DNA of 64,000 nt from Rhizobiales bacterium Y(2018) (GCA_005502925.1 SCPD01000001.1:682001-746000), one strand, 5' to 3'. Positions 21,277 through 29,711 are shown, counted from the stretch's first letter. Notes: generated by a model from the letters alone, not told the origin. Made by a program: numbers and translations.

Positions 21277-22229
21277 ACCACCTCCGCAAAGACATGATCC
21301 ATGGCGCCGGCCGGATCAGGCATCGCATCCTTACGGATATCCGCCAGCATGGCGCTCATTTCGCCCTTGGCTGCCGCGACGATCTGATCGAGCTCGCCCT
21401 CGGCGGCGCCGCGTTCGACCAGCATGCGCCGATACCGAGCGATCGGGTCCATCTCGGCGCGCATGCGCTGCTTCTCGGCACGCTCGCGGTAATTGTCATG
21501 ATCGCCCTCATAATGACCGCGATGGCGATAACATGTGGCTTCGAGCAGCGACGGGCCGCCGCCTTTTCGCGTATGTTTCGCAACCTCGGCAAAGGCTTTC
21601 ACGACTTCCTCGACATCGGTGCCGTCGACACGCCGTCCGAGCGCCCCATAGGCCGCAGCGCGCTCGGCAATTCCCGGCGTCGCGGTGACGTCGGAGAAGC
21701 GGACCGAAATCGCATATTGGTTGTTCTCGACGAGGCAGACCAGCGGCAGGCCCCAGGCCGCCGCCATGTTCAGGCATTCATGGAAGGTGCCGTGATTGGT
21801 CGCACCGTCGCCGCAGATCCCGACGGCGACATAAGGCAGGCCCTTCAGCTTGAAATTATAGGCGTAGCCCAAAGCGACGGGCAGCGAGGCGCCGACGATG
21901 CCGGTCGCGGAGAAATTGCGCTCGGGGTCGAAGGGATGCATGTGGCCGCCGCGGCCGCGGCAAAGGCCCGTCTCCTTCTCGAAGATTTCGGCCATGAGGG
22001 CGCGCGGCGGAACGCCTTTAGCCAGCGCGTGATAATGATTGCGGTGCGTGCTCACCACGGCGTCATGGGGCGTCAGGGATTGCGCCATGGCCGCGCCGAT
22101 CGCCTCCTGGCCGATGCTGGTATGGAGCTCGCCATGGATCTCGAAGGTCGGCACGCCTTCGATGCAGGCCTCATCGAAAGCCCGCAGCCGGACCATGGTC
22201 CGAAACAGATTGATCTCGTTCAGCTTCAT
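21273..22229 (-). CDS. 2-oxoacid / acetoin dehydrogenase E1 component, alpha subunit
   Basis: A 318-residue TPP-binding E1-alpha. The TPP motif GDGATNHGTFHECLNMAA, ending in VENNQYAIS, is near residues 137-170, and the substrate-side segment STHRNHYHALAKG and GRGGHMH are conserved. No N-terminal E2-recognition extension is obvious. Size and motifs resemble AcoA of acetoin dehydrogenase as well as pyruvate E1-alpha. It overlaps E1-beta and the VOC gene by 4 nt each. Confidence 0.9.
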   Translation of the reverse strand: MKLNEINLFRTMVRLRAFDEACIEGVPTFEIHGELHTSIGQEAIGAAMAQSLTPHDAVVSTHRNHYHALAKGVPPRALMAEIFEKETGLCRGRGGHMHPFDPERNFSATGIVGASLPVALGYAYNFKLKGLPYVAVGICGDGATNHGTFHECLNMAAAWGLPLVCLVENNQYAISVRFSDVTATPGIAERAAAYGALGRRVDGTDVEEVVKAFAEVAKHTRKGGGPSLLEATCYRHRGHYEGDHDNYRERAEKQRMRAEMDPIARYRRMLVERGAAEGELDQIVAAAKGEMSAMLADIRKDAMPDPAGAMDHVFAEVV

Positions 22230-22657
22230 GATTCTCTCATCTCAAGCAGTTCGAAAAAGGATCCGCCGGGCGCCCGGCAATAAGTAGAGCGCCCTTCCGG
22301 AAAGACGGTGATGCTGCCGATCGGCTCGGCATTCGCCGCTACCACCTCACGCAAGGCGTCGTCGAGTTCGTCCACCACGAAGCCGACGTGACCGCAGCCC
22401 GCCGCCAATGGCAATGGCTGGGCTGCCAGTGCGTGGCCGCTGAATTCGATGAGCTCCAGCCGCGGCCCGCCATCGGTGCGCGCCAGTTGAGCAAGATGGC
22501 ACGAGAGCGTTTCCACGCCCGTCATGCTGCGGATTTCCCTTGCCATGTCCCTTTCGATGAAAGCGACCTCATAGCCGAAGGCCGCCGCATAGAAGGCGAT
22601 GGAGAGATCGATCTCCGAAACCGCGAGCGAGACATGATCCAGGGGTTTGAGCTTCAT
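22226..22657 (-). CDS. VOC-superfamily metalloprotein (glyoxalase-like)
   Basis: A 143-residue protein with two beta-alpha-beta-beta-beta modules. Candidate metal ligands are His8 (LDHVSLAVS), Glu68 or Glu71 (LELIEFSG), His90 (GHVGFVVD) and Glu136 (GGSFFELLE), the HEHE arrangement of glyoxalase I, methylmalonyl-CoA epimerase and related lyases. The substrate is unknown. The adjacent CobW-type GTPase could supply its metal. 4-nt overlaps on both sides place it firmly in the operon. Confidence 0.82.
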   Translation of the reverse strand: MKLKPLDHVSLAVSEIDLSIAFYAAAFGYEVAFIERDMAREIRSMTGVETLSCHLAQLARTDGGPRLELIEFSGHALAAQPLPLAAGCGHVGFVVDELDDALREVVAANAEPIGSITVFPEGRSTYCRAPGGSFFELLEMRES

Positions 22658-23658
22658 CGAACACCTTCAACAGCACGCACCATCACATCGCGAAGATCGC
22701 AGCGGATATCGTCACCGGCGCTGGTTGCAAAGATCGCAACGAGGACGCGCGGCGCCGTGCGGGGAACGGAGTCGAGAAAGCGGGGCGGCGCGACCAGGTG
22801 CTGGACCGCGTGGAAACTCACCGGCCGCTCGTCGCCGGCGACATCGGCCATGGCCTTGAGGCGCAGCAGCGACTCGCCCTGGCGGCGCGCAATATCCTCG
22901 ATGCCGGCCTGGAAGGCACGCAGATCGACCGGACTGGAAAGGCGGAGGACAACGCTGTCGAAAGCTGCAGCATGCCCGGTGTCGGCGGACATCGAATGCT
23001 GATGAACGGCCGGCTCCATGTCGAAAAGCTGTGTCGCGAGCTGGACATCCGTCGCCGCGGCCTCGATCGGAACACACGACAGACGGCGCAGCTCGTTCAT
23101 CAGCCGGCTCCTGCCGGCCTCATCCGTCAGATCGAGCTTGGTGACCAGCAGACGATCGGCAAGCGCCAGCTGCGCCCGCGCCGTTTCATGCCGCCATATC
23201 TGGCCAAGGCCCAGTACGGCATCGATCACCGTCACGAGACCGGTCAGGCGATATCGCGACAGGCGCAGCGGATCACTCACGAAGGCCTGCAATATCTTGG
23301 TGGGATGCGCGAGTCCGCTGGTTTCGACAATGACGCGAGCGAAGGGTGGAATTCTACCGAGGGCGACTTTGTCCTGCAAACTGCGCAGAGCGCGCGCGAG
23401 ATCGCCTTGCGCCTGGCAGCACAGGCAGCCGCCCGGCAGGACGACGATATTCTCGTCCACGCTTTCGATCAGGAGGTGATCGAGGCCGATCTCGCCGAAT
23501 TCATTGACGATGACCGCCGTGTCGGCCGCCTGCGGCAGAGCGAGCAGTCGTCTGATCAAGCTGGTCTTGCCGCTGCCCAGGAAGCCGGTGAGTACCGTCA
23601 CTGGAACGGTCTGCTCCGGAACGAGATCGAGCGTGCGCGGATCAGGAAGTGCTGTCAT
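22654..23658 (-). CDS. CobW/COG0523-family metal-chaperone GTPase
   Basis: A 334-residue G3E GTPase. Walker A GFLGSGKTS is at 25-33 and the metal-binding GCLCCQ (Cys78, 80, 81) at 77-82; the middle segment VIDAVLGL and VTKLDLTDEAG supply the G-motifs. A C-terminal CobW_C-like domain follows. Members load Zn, Co or Fe into client enzymes. In this operon the likely clients are the VOC protein or the M20 amidohydrolase. This is inference from position. Confidence 0.88.
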   Translation of the reverse strand: MTALPDPRTLDLVPEQTVPVTVLTGFLGSGKTSLIRRLLALPQAADTAVIVNEFGEIGLDHLLIESVDENIVVLPGGCLCCQAQGDLARALRSLQDKVALGRIPPFARVIVETSGLAHPTKILQAFVSDPLRLSRYRLTGLVTVIDAVLGLGQIWRHETARAQLALADRLLVTKLDLTDEAGRSRLMNELRRLSCVPIEAAATDVQLATQLFDMEPAVHQHSMSADTGHAAAFDSVVLRLSSPVDLRAFQAGIEDIARRQGESLLRLKAMADVAGDERPVSFHAVQHLVAPPRFLDSVPRTAPRVLVAIFATSAGDDIRCDLRDVMVRAVEGVR

Positions 23659-25034
23659 TCCACCCAGCTCGCATTCCAGAAGGCGTCGGGGCGATGGCGC
23701 ATCGTCTCGAGGGCGCCGAACATCGGCTGGCTGAGCGTGACGCCCCTGGTGCGCTCACCGAGTTCAGCTTTCGCCGCCTGGATGATCGCCGGATCGGCGA
23801 GCAGCCGCAGCGTGGCGGCGGCGAGTGCTTCGGACGCCATCAAGGGTCCCGGGTGGCTCGCCTCGTGGCCCGCCAGCGCCGTCAGCGCCCAATTGTGCAA
23901 GGGGACTTGATCGGGGAACGCCCAGTTGACCCGCCCAAGCGGGATCCGCCAGCTGACCTCGCCATCATCCTGCCCGTAAGGGTCCAGCCCTTCGCTATAC
24001 AGGCCCAGCCCCTCATCGAGCCGGAAGCCGCCATCCGGACGGCAGGTCTTGGCGAGTGCGCGCATGAAGTCGCGGCCCTCCTCCGTCCAGCGCGGCGGTC
24101 CGACCGTCACGAGGGCGGCGTGAAGCGTCTCGGCCAGGGTATCGTTCGCCAGATAGCCACGCGTGCCGGCGATGAACTGATGGCGAAAGGCGACGCCCGT
24201 CATTTCGGCGGCCCGCGCCGCGACACCGATGGCGAAGTCGAACACTTCGCGGGCGCGCTCGAAACTCTCATGCCGTGCCGTGAGCCACAGCCGCGCCTCG
24301 TCTGGCGTGACATTGGGAATATGCCCCGCAACACGCAGCACATGCTCGACCGAGGTGTCGGGGAAATGATGGGCGCGCAACCGTTCCAGCGACTGCACGG
24401 CGAGTTCGGCGGCATCGAGCGCATTACGCCGGCGGGTGCCGCCGCCATGGCCGGATTCGCCGAGGAAGACGACTTCGCCATTGAGCACCGACTGGCAGGG
24501 GCGCGAGATCGCGCCGTTCTGATAGTCGCCATGCGAGGTGAGGATGGCGTCGATGCCGTCGAAGATGCCGAGCCCGAGCATCGCCACCTTGCCCCAGACG
24601 ATCTCTTCGGCGGGCGTTCCGAACACGACGATCTCGCCGGCGAGCCCCGCCTCCGCCGCCGCCAGCGCGGCGGCGATCGCCGCACCGCAATTGGCCGGCC
24701 CGATGAGATTGTGACCGCAAGCATGGCCGGCGGGATGTCCCCGTCGCTTTCGCTCGGCTACGGCATCATTGTCGGTGCCGGGCAGCGCATCATATTCGGC
24801 GAGAAGCGCAACTTTGAGCCCCCCTTTGCCACGCCGCGCCGTGAAGGCGGTGGGCAGGCCGCCGACACCCCGCTCGACCTCGAAACCGAAGTTTTCCAAC
24901 CAGGCGCAGAGCGTGGCTTGCGCCTTGAATTCCATGTTGCCGAGTTCGGGTGTCGCCCACAATTCATTGAATTTACTGACGATCTCCGCCTGGAGAGGAA
25001 GCCAGTGCCGCCTGGCGATCGCGCTGTGATTCAT
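23655..25034 (-). CDS. M20-family amidohydrolase, AbgB-like
   Basis: A 459-residue dizinc hydrolase of the M20D type that cleaves aminoacyl amides, such as p-aminobenzoyl-glutamate or indoleacetyl-amino acids. Metal motifs are LLAEYDALPG, GHACGHNL and TPAEE; a dimerisation domain follows (ESGHGGGTRRRNALDA). The first gene of the operon; start choice is between ATGs at 25043 and 25034, neither with a good SD. The longer open frame upstream runs through the operator. It likely frees an amino acid from the imported or internal conjugate. Confidence 0.87.
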   Translation of the reverse strand: MNHSAIARRHWLPLQAEIVSKFNELWATPELGNMEFKAQATLCAWLENFGFEVERGVGGLPTAFTARRGKGGLKVALLAEYDALPGTDNDAVAERKRRGHPAGHACGHNLIGPANCGAAIAAALAAAEAGLAGEIVVFGTPAEEIVWGKVAMLGLGIFDGIDAILTSHGDYQNGAISRPCQSVLNGEVVFLGESGHGGGTRRRNALDAAELAVQSLERLRAHHFPDTSVEHVLRVAGHIPNVTPDEARLWLTARHESFERAREVFDFAIGVAARAAEMTGVAFRHQFIAGTRGYLANDTLAETLHAALVTVGPPRWTEEGRDFMRALAKTCRPDGGFRLDEGLGLYSEGLDPYGQDDGEVSWRIPLGRVNWAFPDQVPLHNWALTALAGHEASHPGPLMASEALAAATLRLLADPAIIQAAKAELGERTRGVTLSQPMFGALETMRHRPDAFWNASWVE

Positions 25035-25054
25035 TCTGGTCATCTGTAAACTGT

Positions 25055-25066
25055 TGACAGTTGTCA
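25055..25066. promoter_or_regulatory. Candidate GntR operator in divergent promoter
   Basis: TGACA-GT-TGTCA is a perfect 5-bp inverted repeat with a 2-nt centre. It lies 12 nt before the M20 start region and 69 nt before the likely GntR start, between the two divergent transcripts. GntR/FCD proteins bind short palindromes of this form, so autoregulation and control of both arms of the island are plausible. Confidence 0.5.
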
Positions 25067-25134
25067 GCTTAGTGTGTTTCATTTCCGGAGCGCTGTCAAA
25101 CCACATTCGGCGGCCAGCCGCGGAGAAAATTGAC

Positions 25135-25827
25135 TTGGAGCAGAGCTTTCACGCCGTCCCGACGCTGACTCTGGTCACCCAGGTGAAGGAGCAGATTCAG
25201 CACGCCATCACGACCGGCGAATTGCTGCCGAACCAGCGTCTGGTCGAAGGCGAGATCGCCCAGAAGCTCGGCGTCAGCCGGGGGCCCGTTCGCGAAGCCG
25301 CGCGCCTGCTCGAGCAGAGCGGTCTTTTGATATCCCTGCCCCGCCGCGGCTTCTTCGTGCGCCAGTTCGAGGAACGCGAGATCAAAGATCTCTACGAGCT
25401 GCGCGAATGGATCGAAGCCGCCGCGGTCGAAGCCGCGGTGAAGCGCGCCACGCCCGAGCAGCATGAGATGCTGCGCGTCACTCACAAGAATCTAATGGCC
25501 CGCGCCCGCTCCGGCCAGCAATCCGAGCTGATAGAGGCGATCATCGAGTTCCACCGCTCGATCTGCACGCTGTCGGGCAATATGCGGCTGCTGCGTCTCT
25601 TCGACGAGATCGCCATCGAAGTGAGGCAGATACTCTCGGTTCTCGGTGTGAAGCTCGACGAGACGGGCTACCCCGCCGAAGCCCAGGAATCGCTCCTCGA
25701 CGCCATCGTGAACAAGGACAAGAAACGCGCCGCCGCCGAGATCCGCAAGCTCGTCGCGCAGGCCGGCAAAGAGGTCATGGAAAACTATCGCAGGCGCCAA
25801 GCAGCAGGAAGCAAGGCGCCGAAGTGA
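25135..25827 (+). CDS. GntR-family regulator, FCD subgroup
   Basis: About 230 residues. The winged helix reads TQVKEQIQHAITTGELLPNQRLVEGEIAQKLGVSRGPVREAAR in pieces, and the all-helical FCD effector domain (LYELREWIEAAAVEAAV, later EFHRSICTLSGN) follows. The start is uncertain: no ATG precedes the domain. A TTG at 25135 has GGAG 9 nt upstream and gives the usual family length; a TTG at 25054 lies inside the palindrome and is less likely. It divides the catabolic operon from the importer genes and probably represses both until an intermediate binds. Confidence 0.88.
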   Translation: MEQSFHAVPTLTLVTQVKEQIQHAITTGELLPNQRLVEGEIAQKLGVSRGPVREAARLLEQSGLLISLPRRGFFVRQFEEREIKDLYELREWIEAAAVEAAVKRATPEQHEMLRVTHKNLMARARSGQQSELIEAIIEFHRSICTLSGNMRLLRLFDEIAIEVRQILSVLGVKLDETGYPAEAQESLLDAIVNKDKKRAAAEIRKLVAQAGKEVMENYRRRQAAGSKAPK

Positions 25828-25860
25828 ATCCCGGGACAATTCCGGGTGGTCGCAACGGCT

Positions 25861-25879
25861 CGTCCCGTCAAAAGGGACG
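25861..25879 (+). terminator. Leader hairpin between GntR gene and importer
   Basis: CGTCCC (25861-25866) and GGGACG (25874-25879) form a 6-bp stem with loop GTCAAAA. It sits between the GntR stop and the SD of the binding-protein gene. There is no U-run; it may be a weak terminator or a stabilising 5' structure. Confidence 0.4.
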
Positions 25880-25901
25880 GCACAGGGAGGAGAAGACAAG
25901 T

Positions 25902-26717
25902 ATGAGTAGTCGCCGATTGGCACTGGGAGCGGCCGGCATTGCGCTGTGCGGATTCCTGGCCACTGCCGCCCAGGCGGATATCGCAGCGCCGCAGAAAATC
26001 AAAGCGGCCGGCAAGATCGTCTTCTGCACCGAGCTCGCCTATCCGCCGTGGGAAATGCTCAATCCCGAAACGCAGGCGCCGGAAGGTTTCGATATCGACA
26101 TCGCCGCGGCGCTCGCCAAGACGATGGGGGTCACCTCCGAGCACAAGAACATCTCCTTCGACGGCCTCATCCCGGCTTTGCAGGCGGGTCAGTGCGATGC
26201 CATCATTTCAGGCCTCGCCGACAAGCCGGAACGGCGCGAGGCGGTCGACTTCGTGAACTATGCGGTGTCGGGCAACGCGCTGATCACGCGCGCCGAAAAC
26301 CCGGCGACCTTCAAGACGCTCGAGGACCTTTCCGGTCTCAAAGTCTCGGTCGCCGTCGGATCGGCGCTCGAGGGTGAGTTGAAGAAAGCCAGCGACGCGC
26401 TGAAAGCGGCGGGCAAGCCCGAGATCAACATCCTGTCGCTGCAAAGCGGCACCGATGCCTTCCAGCAGCTGACGGCGGGCCTGGCCGATGTCTATTTCGG
26501 CTCGACCGACCAGGCCGGCTATTTCAACAAGCAGAAACCCGGCCTCCTGAAGCTCGCCAGCCCGCAGCTCTTCTCGCTGACGATCGGGCTCGCGACGCTC
26601 AAGAAAGACAAGGACCTTCATGACGCCTTCGACGGCGGCTTGAAGGAGCTCAAGAGCTCAGGCGAGTACAAGAAGATCCTCGCCAATTGGGGCTTCGAGG
26701 CCATGGGCCTCGAGTAA
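25902..26717 (+). CDS. Polar-amino-acid ABC importer, binding protein
   Basis: A 271-residue periplasmic protein of the SBP_bac_3 family. A signal peptide ends near QAD (MSSRRLALGAAG, then hydrophobic core). The mature part has the hallmark GKIVFCTELAYPPWEM, GFDIDIAAALAKTMG and DAIISGLADKPERREAVDF segments. GGGAGGAG about 12 nt before the ATG fixes the start, and an earlier in-frame ATG (25824) overlapping the regulator was rejected. A strong hairpin downstream probably keeps its level above that of the permease. Confidence 0.93.
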   Translation: MSSRRLALGAAGIALCGFLATAAQADIAAPQKIKAAGKIVFCTELAYPPWEMLNPETQAPEGFDIDIAAALAKTMGVTSEHKNISFDGLIPALQAGQCDAIISGLADKPERREAVDFVNYAVSGNALITRAENPATFKTLEDLSGLKVSVAVGSALEGELKKASDALKAAGKPEINILSLQSGTDAFQQLTAGLADVYFGSTDQAGYFNKQKPGLLKLASPQLFSLTIGLATLKKDKDLHDAFDGGLKELKSSGEYKKILANWGFEAMGLE

Positions 26718-26728
26718 CCCAGACTTGC

Positions 26729-26753
26729 GGTCGGGAGCCACTGGTTCCCGGCC
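26729..26753 (+). terminator. Intercistronic hairpin, likely attenuating terminator
   Basis: GG-T-CGGGAGCC (26729-26739), loop ACT, then GGTTCCCG-G-CC (26743-26753): an 11-bp stem with two G-U wobbles, followed by GATTTTCCC. Placed between binding-protein and permease genes, it would give more binding protein than membrane components. Confidence 0.6.
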
Positions 26754-26780
26754 GATTTTCCCGTCAGTGAGACATAAGCC

Positions 26781-27557
26781 ATGTCCGGCGACTTCAATAT
26801 CGACACTGCCTTCTTCCTCAAATATCTGTTCAATCCGCCGGCCATCATCTGGAAGGGGCTGTGGCTGACGATCTGGATTTCCGTCGTGGCCCAGGCGCTC
26901 GGCGTCGCCATCGGCCTTCTCATCGCATTGTGCATCCGGTCGAAGCGCGCCTGGCTGCGCGGCTTCGGCAAATTCTATGTGTGGGTCTGGCGCGGTACGC
27001 CGCTCCTCGTCCAGCTGGTTCTGATCTATACCGGCGTCGCGGCGGCGGGCTTCTACAAATATCCCGATATTCAGATCGGCCCCTTCACGCTCACCGGCCC
27101 GCTCCAGGCCGCCCTCATCACGCTTTCGCTCAACGAAGCCGCCTATATGGCGGAAATTTTCCGGGCCGCCTTGTCATCGATCGACAAAGGTCAGTTCGAT
27201 GCCGCGCGCGCTTTGGGCATGCGGCCCATCACGGCGATGCGCTGGATCATCCTGCCGCAAGCGGCGCGGATGGTGGTGCCGCCGCTCGGCAATGAATTCA
27301 CCTTGATGATCAAAGGCACGTCGCTCCTCGCCATTCTCGGCATCCGCGAATTGTTCGGCACCCTCCAGCAGCTCAATGCCGCGACCTTCCGCACCTTCGA
27401 GCTCTTCATCATCGCCGCCATCTGGTATCTGATCCTGACGACGATCATGGGCTTCGTGCAGAAGCGCCTCGAAGCCCATTACGGGCGTTATGACCAGCCG
27501 ACTGCCGACAGCAAGGCCAAACCAGGCTTGCGCAGCCTGTTCTCGGGGCAGCGCTAG
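26781..27557 (+). CDS. Polar-amino-acid ABC importer, permease
   Basis: A 258-residue inner-membrane protein of the HisM/GlnP group with about five transmembrane helices. It carries [14 protein letters not shown] near residue 70 and the EAA loop [24 protein letters not shown] single permease gene is present, so it would act as a homodimer. It lies 1 nt before the ATPase start and was read from the first ATG of the open frame. Confidence 0.93.
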   Translation: MSGDFNIDTAFFLKYLFNPPAIIWKGLWLTIWISVVAQALGVAIGLLIALCIRSKRAWLRGFGKFYVWVWRGTPLLVQLVLIYTGVAAAGFYKYPDIQIGPFTLTGPLQAALITLSLNEAAYMAEIFRAALSSIDKGQFDAARALGMRPITAMRWIILPQAARMVVPPLGNEFTLMIKGTSLLAILGIRELFGTLQQLNAATFRTFELFIIAAIWYLILTTIMGFVQKRLEAHYGRYDQPTADSKAKPGLRSLFSGQR

Positions 27558-27558
27558 A

Positions 27559-28335
27559 ATGGCCGCGACCGACACAACTCCCCTCGTCGCGCTGCGCGAC
27601 ATCCGCAAATCCTATGGTGATGTCGAAGTTCTGCGCGGCGTCTCCTTCGATGTCCATCGCGGTGAGGTCGTCTGCCTGATCGGGCCCTCGGGGTCCGGCA
27701 AGACCACGCTGGTGCGCTGCATCAACCATCTGGAGAAGATCCAGTCCGGCCGCATCACCGTCGATGGCGAGCTTATCGGCTATCGCGAGCATAAAGGCCG
27801 GATCATCGAGGATTCGGAAACGCGCATCGCCGACCGGCGGCAGAAGATCGGCATGGTCTTCCAGCGCTTCAATCTCTTCCCGCATCTCACCGCGCTCGAA
27901 AACATCACTGTCGGCCCTGTCCGCGTCCAGGGGCGCGATCTGAAGACAGTGACAGCGGAAGCGCTAGAGCTCCTGGCGCGCGTGAAGCTCGCGGACCGGG
28001 CCAGCCACTATCCCTCCCAGCTCTCGGGCGGCCAGCAGCAGCGTGTGGCGATCGCCCGGGCGCTCGCCATGAAGCCGGCCGTCATGCTTTTCGACGAGCC
28101 GACCAGCGCGCTCGACCCTGAGACCGTCGGCGAGGTGCTGGAAGTCATGAAGGAGCTCGCGCAAGCGGGCACCACCATGATTGTCGTGACCCATGAGATG
28201 GGTTTCGCCCGCGACGTTGCGAACCGTATCGTCATGATGGATCAGGGTGCGGTGGTCGAAATCGGAAGCGCCGAGCAGATCTTCACTAATCCGCAGCAGG
28301 AGCGGACCAGGGCCTTCTTCAAGGCGATGCGCTGA
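27559..28335 (+). CDS. Polar-amino-acid ABC importer, ATPase
   Basis: A 258-residue ATPase with Walker [11 protein letters not shown]-loop [12 protein letters not shown], signature [15 protein letters not shown], Walker [13 protein letters not shown] and H-loop VTHEMG. The start MAATDTT is 1 nt after the permease stop; 23 further upstream codons are inside the permease and rejected. Together with the two preceding genes it forms a complete importer. Confidence 0.94.
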   Translation: MAATDTTPLVALRDIRKSYGDVEVLRGVSFDVHRGEVVCLIGPSGSGKTTLVRCINHLEKIQSGRITVDGELIGYREHKGRIIEDSETRIADRRQKIGMVFQRFNLFPHLTALENITVGPVRVQGRDLKTVTAEALELLARVKLADRASHYPSQLSGGQQQRVAIARALAMKPAVMLFDEPTSALDPETVGEVLEVMKELAQAGTTMIVVTHEMGFARDVANRIVMMDQGAVVEIGSAEQIFTNPQQERTRAFFKAMR

Positions 28336-28354
28336 CGGCTCTATGCTCGTCGCC

Positions 28355-28460
28355 CTGAGGTGCGAGCGAAGCGAGCCTCGAAGGGTCTCGTGCAGCAGAT
28401 GCGCTCTATCCTGATGGACGCTTCGAGGCCCGGCTGCGCCGGGCACCTCAGCGTGAGGTG
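28355..28460. repeat. Long palindromic intergenic repeat
   Basis: Nested inverted arms: CTGAGGTGC (28355-28363) with GCACCTCAG (28443-28451), and GCCTCGAAG (28375-28383) with CTTCGAGGC (28421-28429). A third small hairpin CACCTCA/TGAGGTG follows at 28444-28460. The element lies between two convergent genes and resembles the dispersed CTGAGGTGC...CGAAG elements common in alphaproteobacteria. It may also end both transcripts. Confidence 0.7.
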
Positions 28461-28479
28461 CTGGAGAAGGTATTCCGCA

Positions 28480-29193
28480 CTAGAGGAACACGTCGAGATC
28501 CGGCTTCTCCATATCGGCGCGCAGCTCATCCTGCCATTCCTTGAGCAGCGCCTTGCGGCGCTTGGGATAACGGTCCTTGAGGATGTCGACCTGGCCGATG
28601 CGGTCGGTACGGAAATGGCGGAAGGCGGTGCGCAATTCGCACCAGGCGATGATGTTGCGGGTCGCCTCGTAATAGACGATGCCGATCGGCCAGATGGTGC
28701 GCTCGGTATAGCGGTCGATCTCGTCGCGATACTGGATCGACACTTTGCGGCTCTCGCGGATCGCGCTGCGCAAGGCGGCGACGTCGACCGCATCGACGGT
28801 GCGACCGTCGCGCGGCGCCACGACGAGCCCCGCATCATACAGGAACGGCCTCAGCCCCTCGGGGAGCACCGCGCCGATCTTGGCGACCGAATCGCGCGCC
28901 GCCCGCGACAGCTGGCCATCGCCGCGCCGGGTCACCCAGCGCAGGCCGAGCATGACCGCCTCGAGCTCGTCGGCCGTGAACATCAAGGGCGGCATGTCAT
29001 AGCCCTCGCCCAGCACATAGCCGATGCCGGCCTCGCCTCTAATCGGCACGCCTTGGCCGACCAGCGAGTTGATGTCGCGATAGACGGTGCGCAGCGACAC
29101 TTCCAGCTCTTCGGCCATGGCATCGCCGGTCACCGGGCGCCGGTGGCGGCGCAGGATCTGCAGTACTTGAAGAAGTCGGTCAGCGCGTCTCAT
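28480..29193 (-). CDS. YafY/WYL-type transcriptional regulator
   Basis: A 237-residue regulator. An HTH_11 winged helix fills residues 1-60 (LLQVLQILRRHRRPVTG, LEVSLRTVYRDINSLV). A WYL-like ligand domain follows, with the conserved AWCELRTAFRHFRTDRI near residue 190; the WYL triplet itself is changed to AWC. Such proteins sense small ligands or nucleic acids. The candidate target is the small gene or promoter region beyond 29193. GTG/ATG choice is not an issue, as the first Met opens the domain. Confidence 0.87.
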   Translation of the reverse strand: MRRADRLLQVLQILRRHRRPVTGDAMAEELEVSLRTVYRDINSLVGQGVPIRGEAGIGYVLGEGYDMPPLMFTADELEAVMLGLRWVTRRGDGQLSRAARDSVAKIGAVLPEGLRPFLYDAGLVVAPRDGRTVDAVDVAALRSAIRESRKVSIQYRDEIDRYTERTIWPIGIVYYEATRNIIAWCELRTAFRHFRTDRIGQVDILKDRYPKRRKALLKEWQDELRADMEKPDLDVFL

Positions 29194-29277
29194 GGCTAGA
29201 AGCTAGCCTATGCTGCTGTCAGATTATGTCAGGAGGCTGGCAGGAGACAGGGCCATCACACACGGCCCCGGACAGGG

Positions 29278-29385
29278 TCAGACGAGGACCGCCAGCATGG
29301 CCAAGGGAGCGATCGTGGCCACCATGAGAAGCACGGCCATGATGAGGAACCAATGGGTGGGCAATGTGGCGCGACGGAAAGTCAT
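29278..29385 (-). CDS. Possible 35-residue single-span membrane protein
   Basis: An open frame from ATG (29385) to TGA codes for MTFRRATLPTHW followed by about 20 hydrophobic residues (FLIMAVLLMVATIAPLAMLA). A basic N-terminus and one hydrophobic span fit a small inner-membrane protein. No convincing SD precedes it, so it could be chance. The surrounding 280 nt between the regulator and the next gene hold no other coding signal; two TGTCAG copies (about 29217-29235) lie near the regulator start. Confidence 0.35.
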   Translation of the reverse strand: MTFRRATLPTHWFLIMAVLLMVATIAPLAMLAVLV

Positions 29386-29474
29386 GGGCGGAACTGTGTG
29401 CCGATTCTCGTTTTGAGAAAATGATTCTTTTCAAAGACTTAGATTCACAGACTAAGCCTTTGATTCAATTGTCT

Positions 29475-29711
29475 TCAGTTGATCGAAGGTGTTGCCGGCG
29501 GCGGCGATGGCGCAACCGGTGGGCCGCCCAGAGAGGGCGTAAAGGTCGGCTGCTGCGCCTTTTTGAGCTTCATCTTGGTGATGTTGTCCTGGGTCGTCTG
29601 GACGCCATCCTTGGCTTCGTTGGTCAGCTTCGGCTTGGCCTTCTGGGCCGCTGCCACGGGCACGGCCAGAACGGCTGTCAGCAATAGACATCCCAATAGG
29701 CGGCGGATCAT
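29475..29711 (-). CDS. Small exported protein, unknown function
   Basis: A 78-residue protein with an evident signal peptide (MIRRLLGCLLLTAVLAVPVAAA). The mature part is Lys/Thr-rich and then Pro-rich (FTPSLGGPPVAPSPPP) with no recognised domain and low complexity. GAGG lies about 9 nt from the ATG. It is a single gene between the regulator and the molybdoenzyme; the function is unknown. Confidence 0.55.
   Translation of the reverse strand: MIRRLLGCLLLTAVLAVPVAAAQKAKPKLTNEAKDGVQTTQDNITKMKLKKAQQPTFTPSLGGPPVAPSPPPATPSIN

Noticed and set aside
17653-28460. Catabolic island as a composite transposon
   Set aside because: The flanking palindromes differ, and there are no transposase, target duplication or tRNA site.
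29210-29416. A 68-codon plus-strand frame in the gap after the YafY gene
   Set aside because: No SD, no domain, and it is antisense to the more plausible small membrane ORF.
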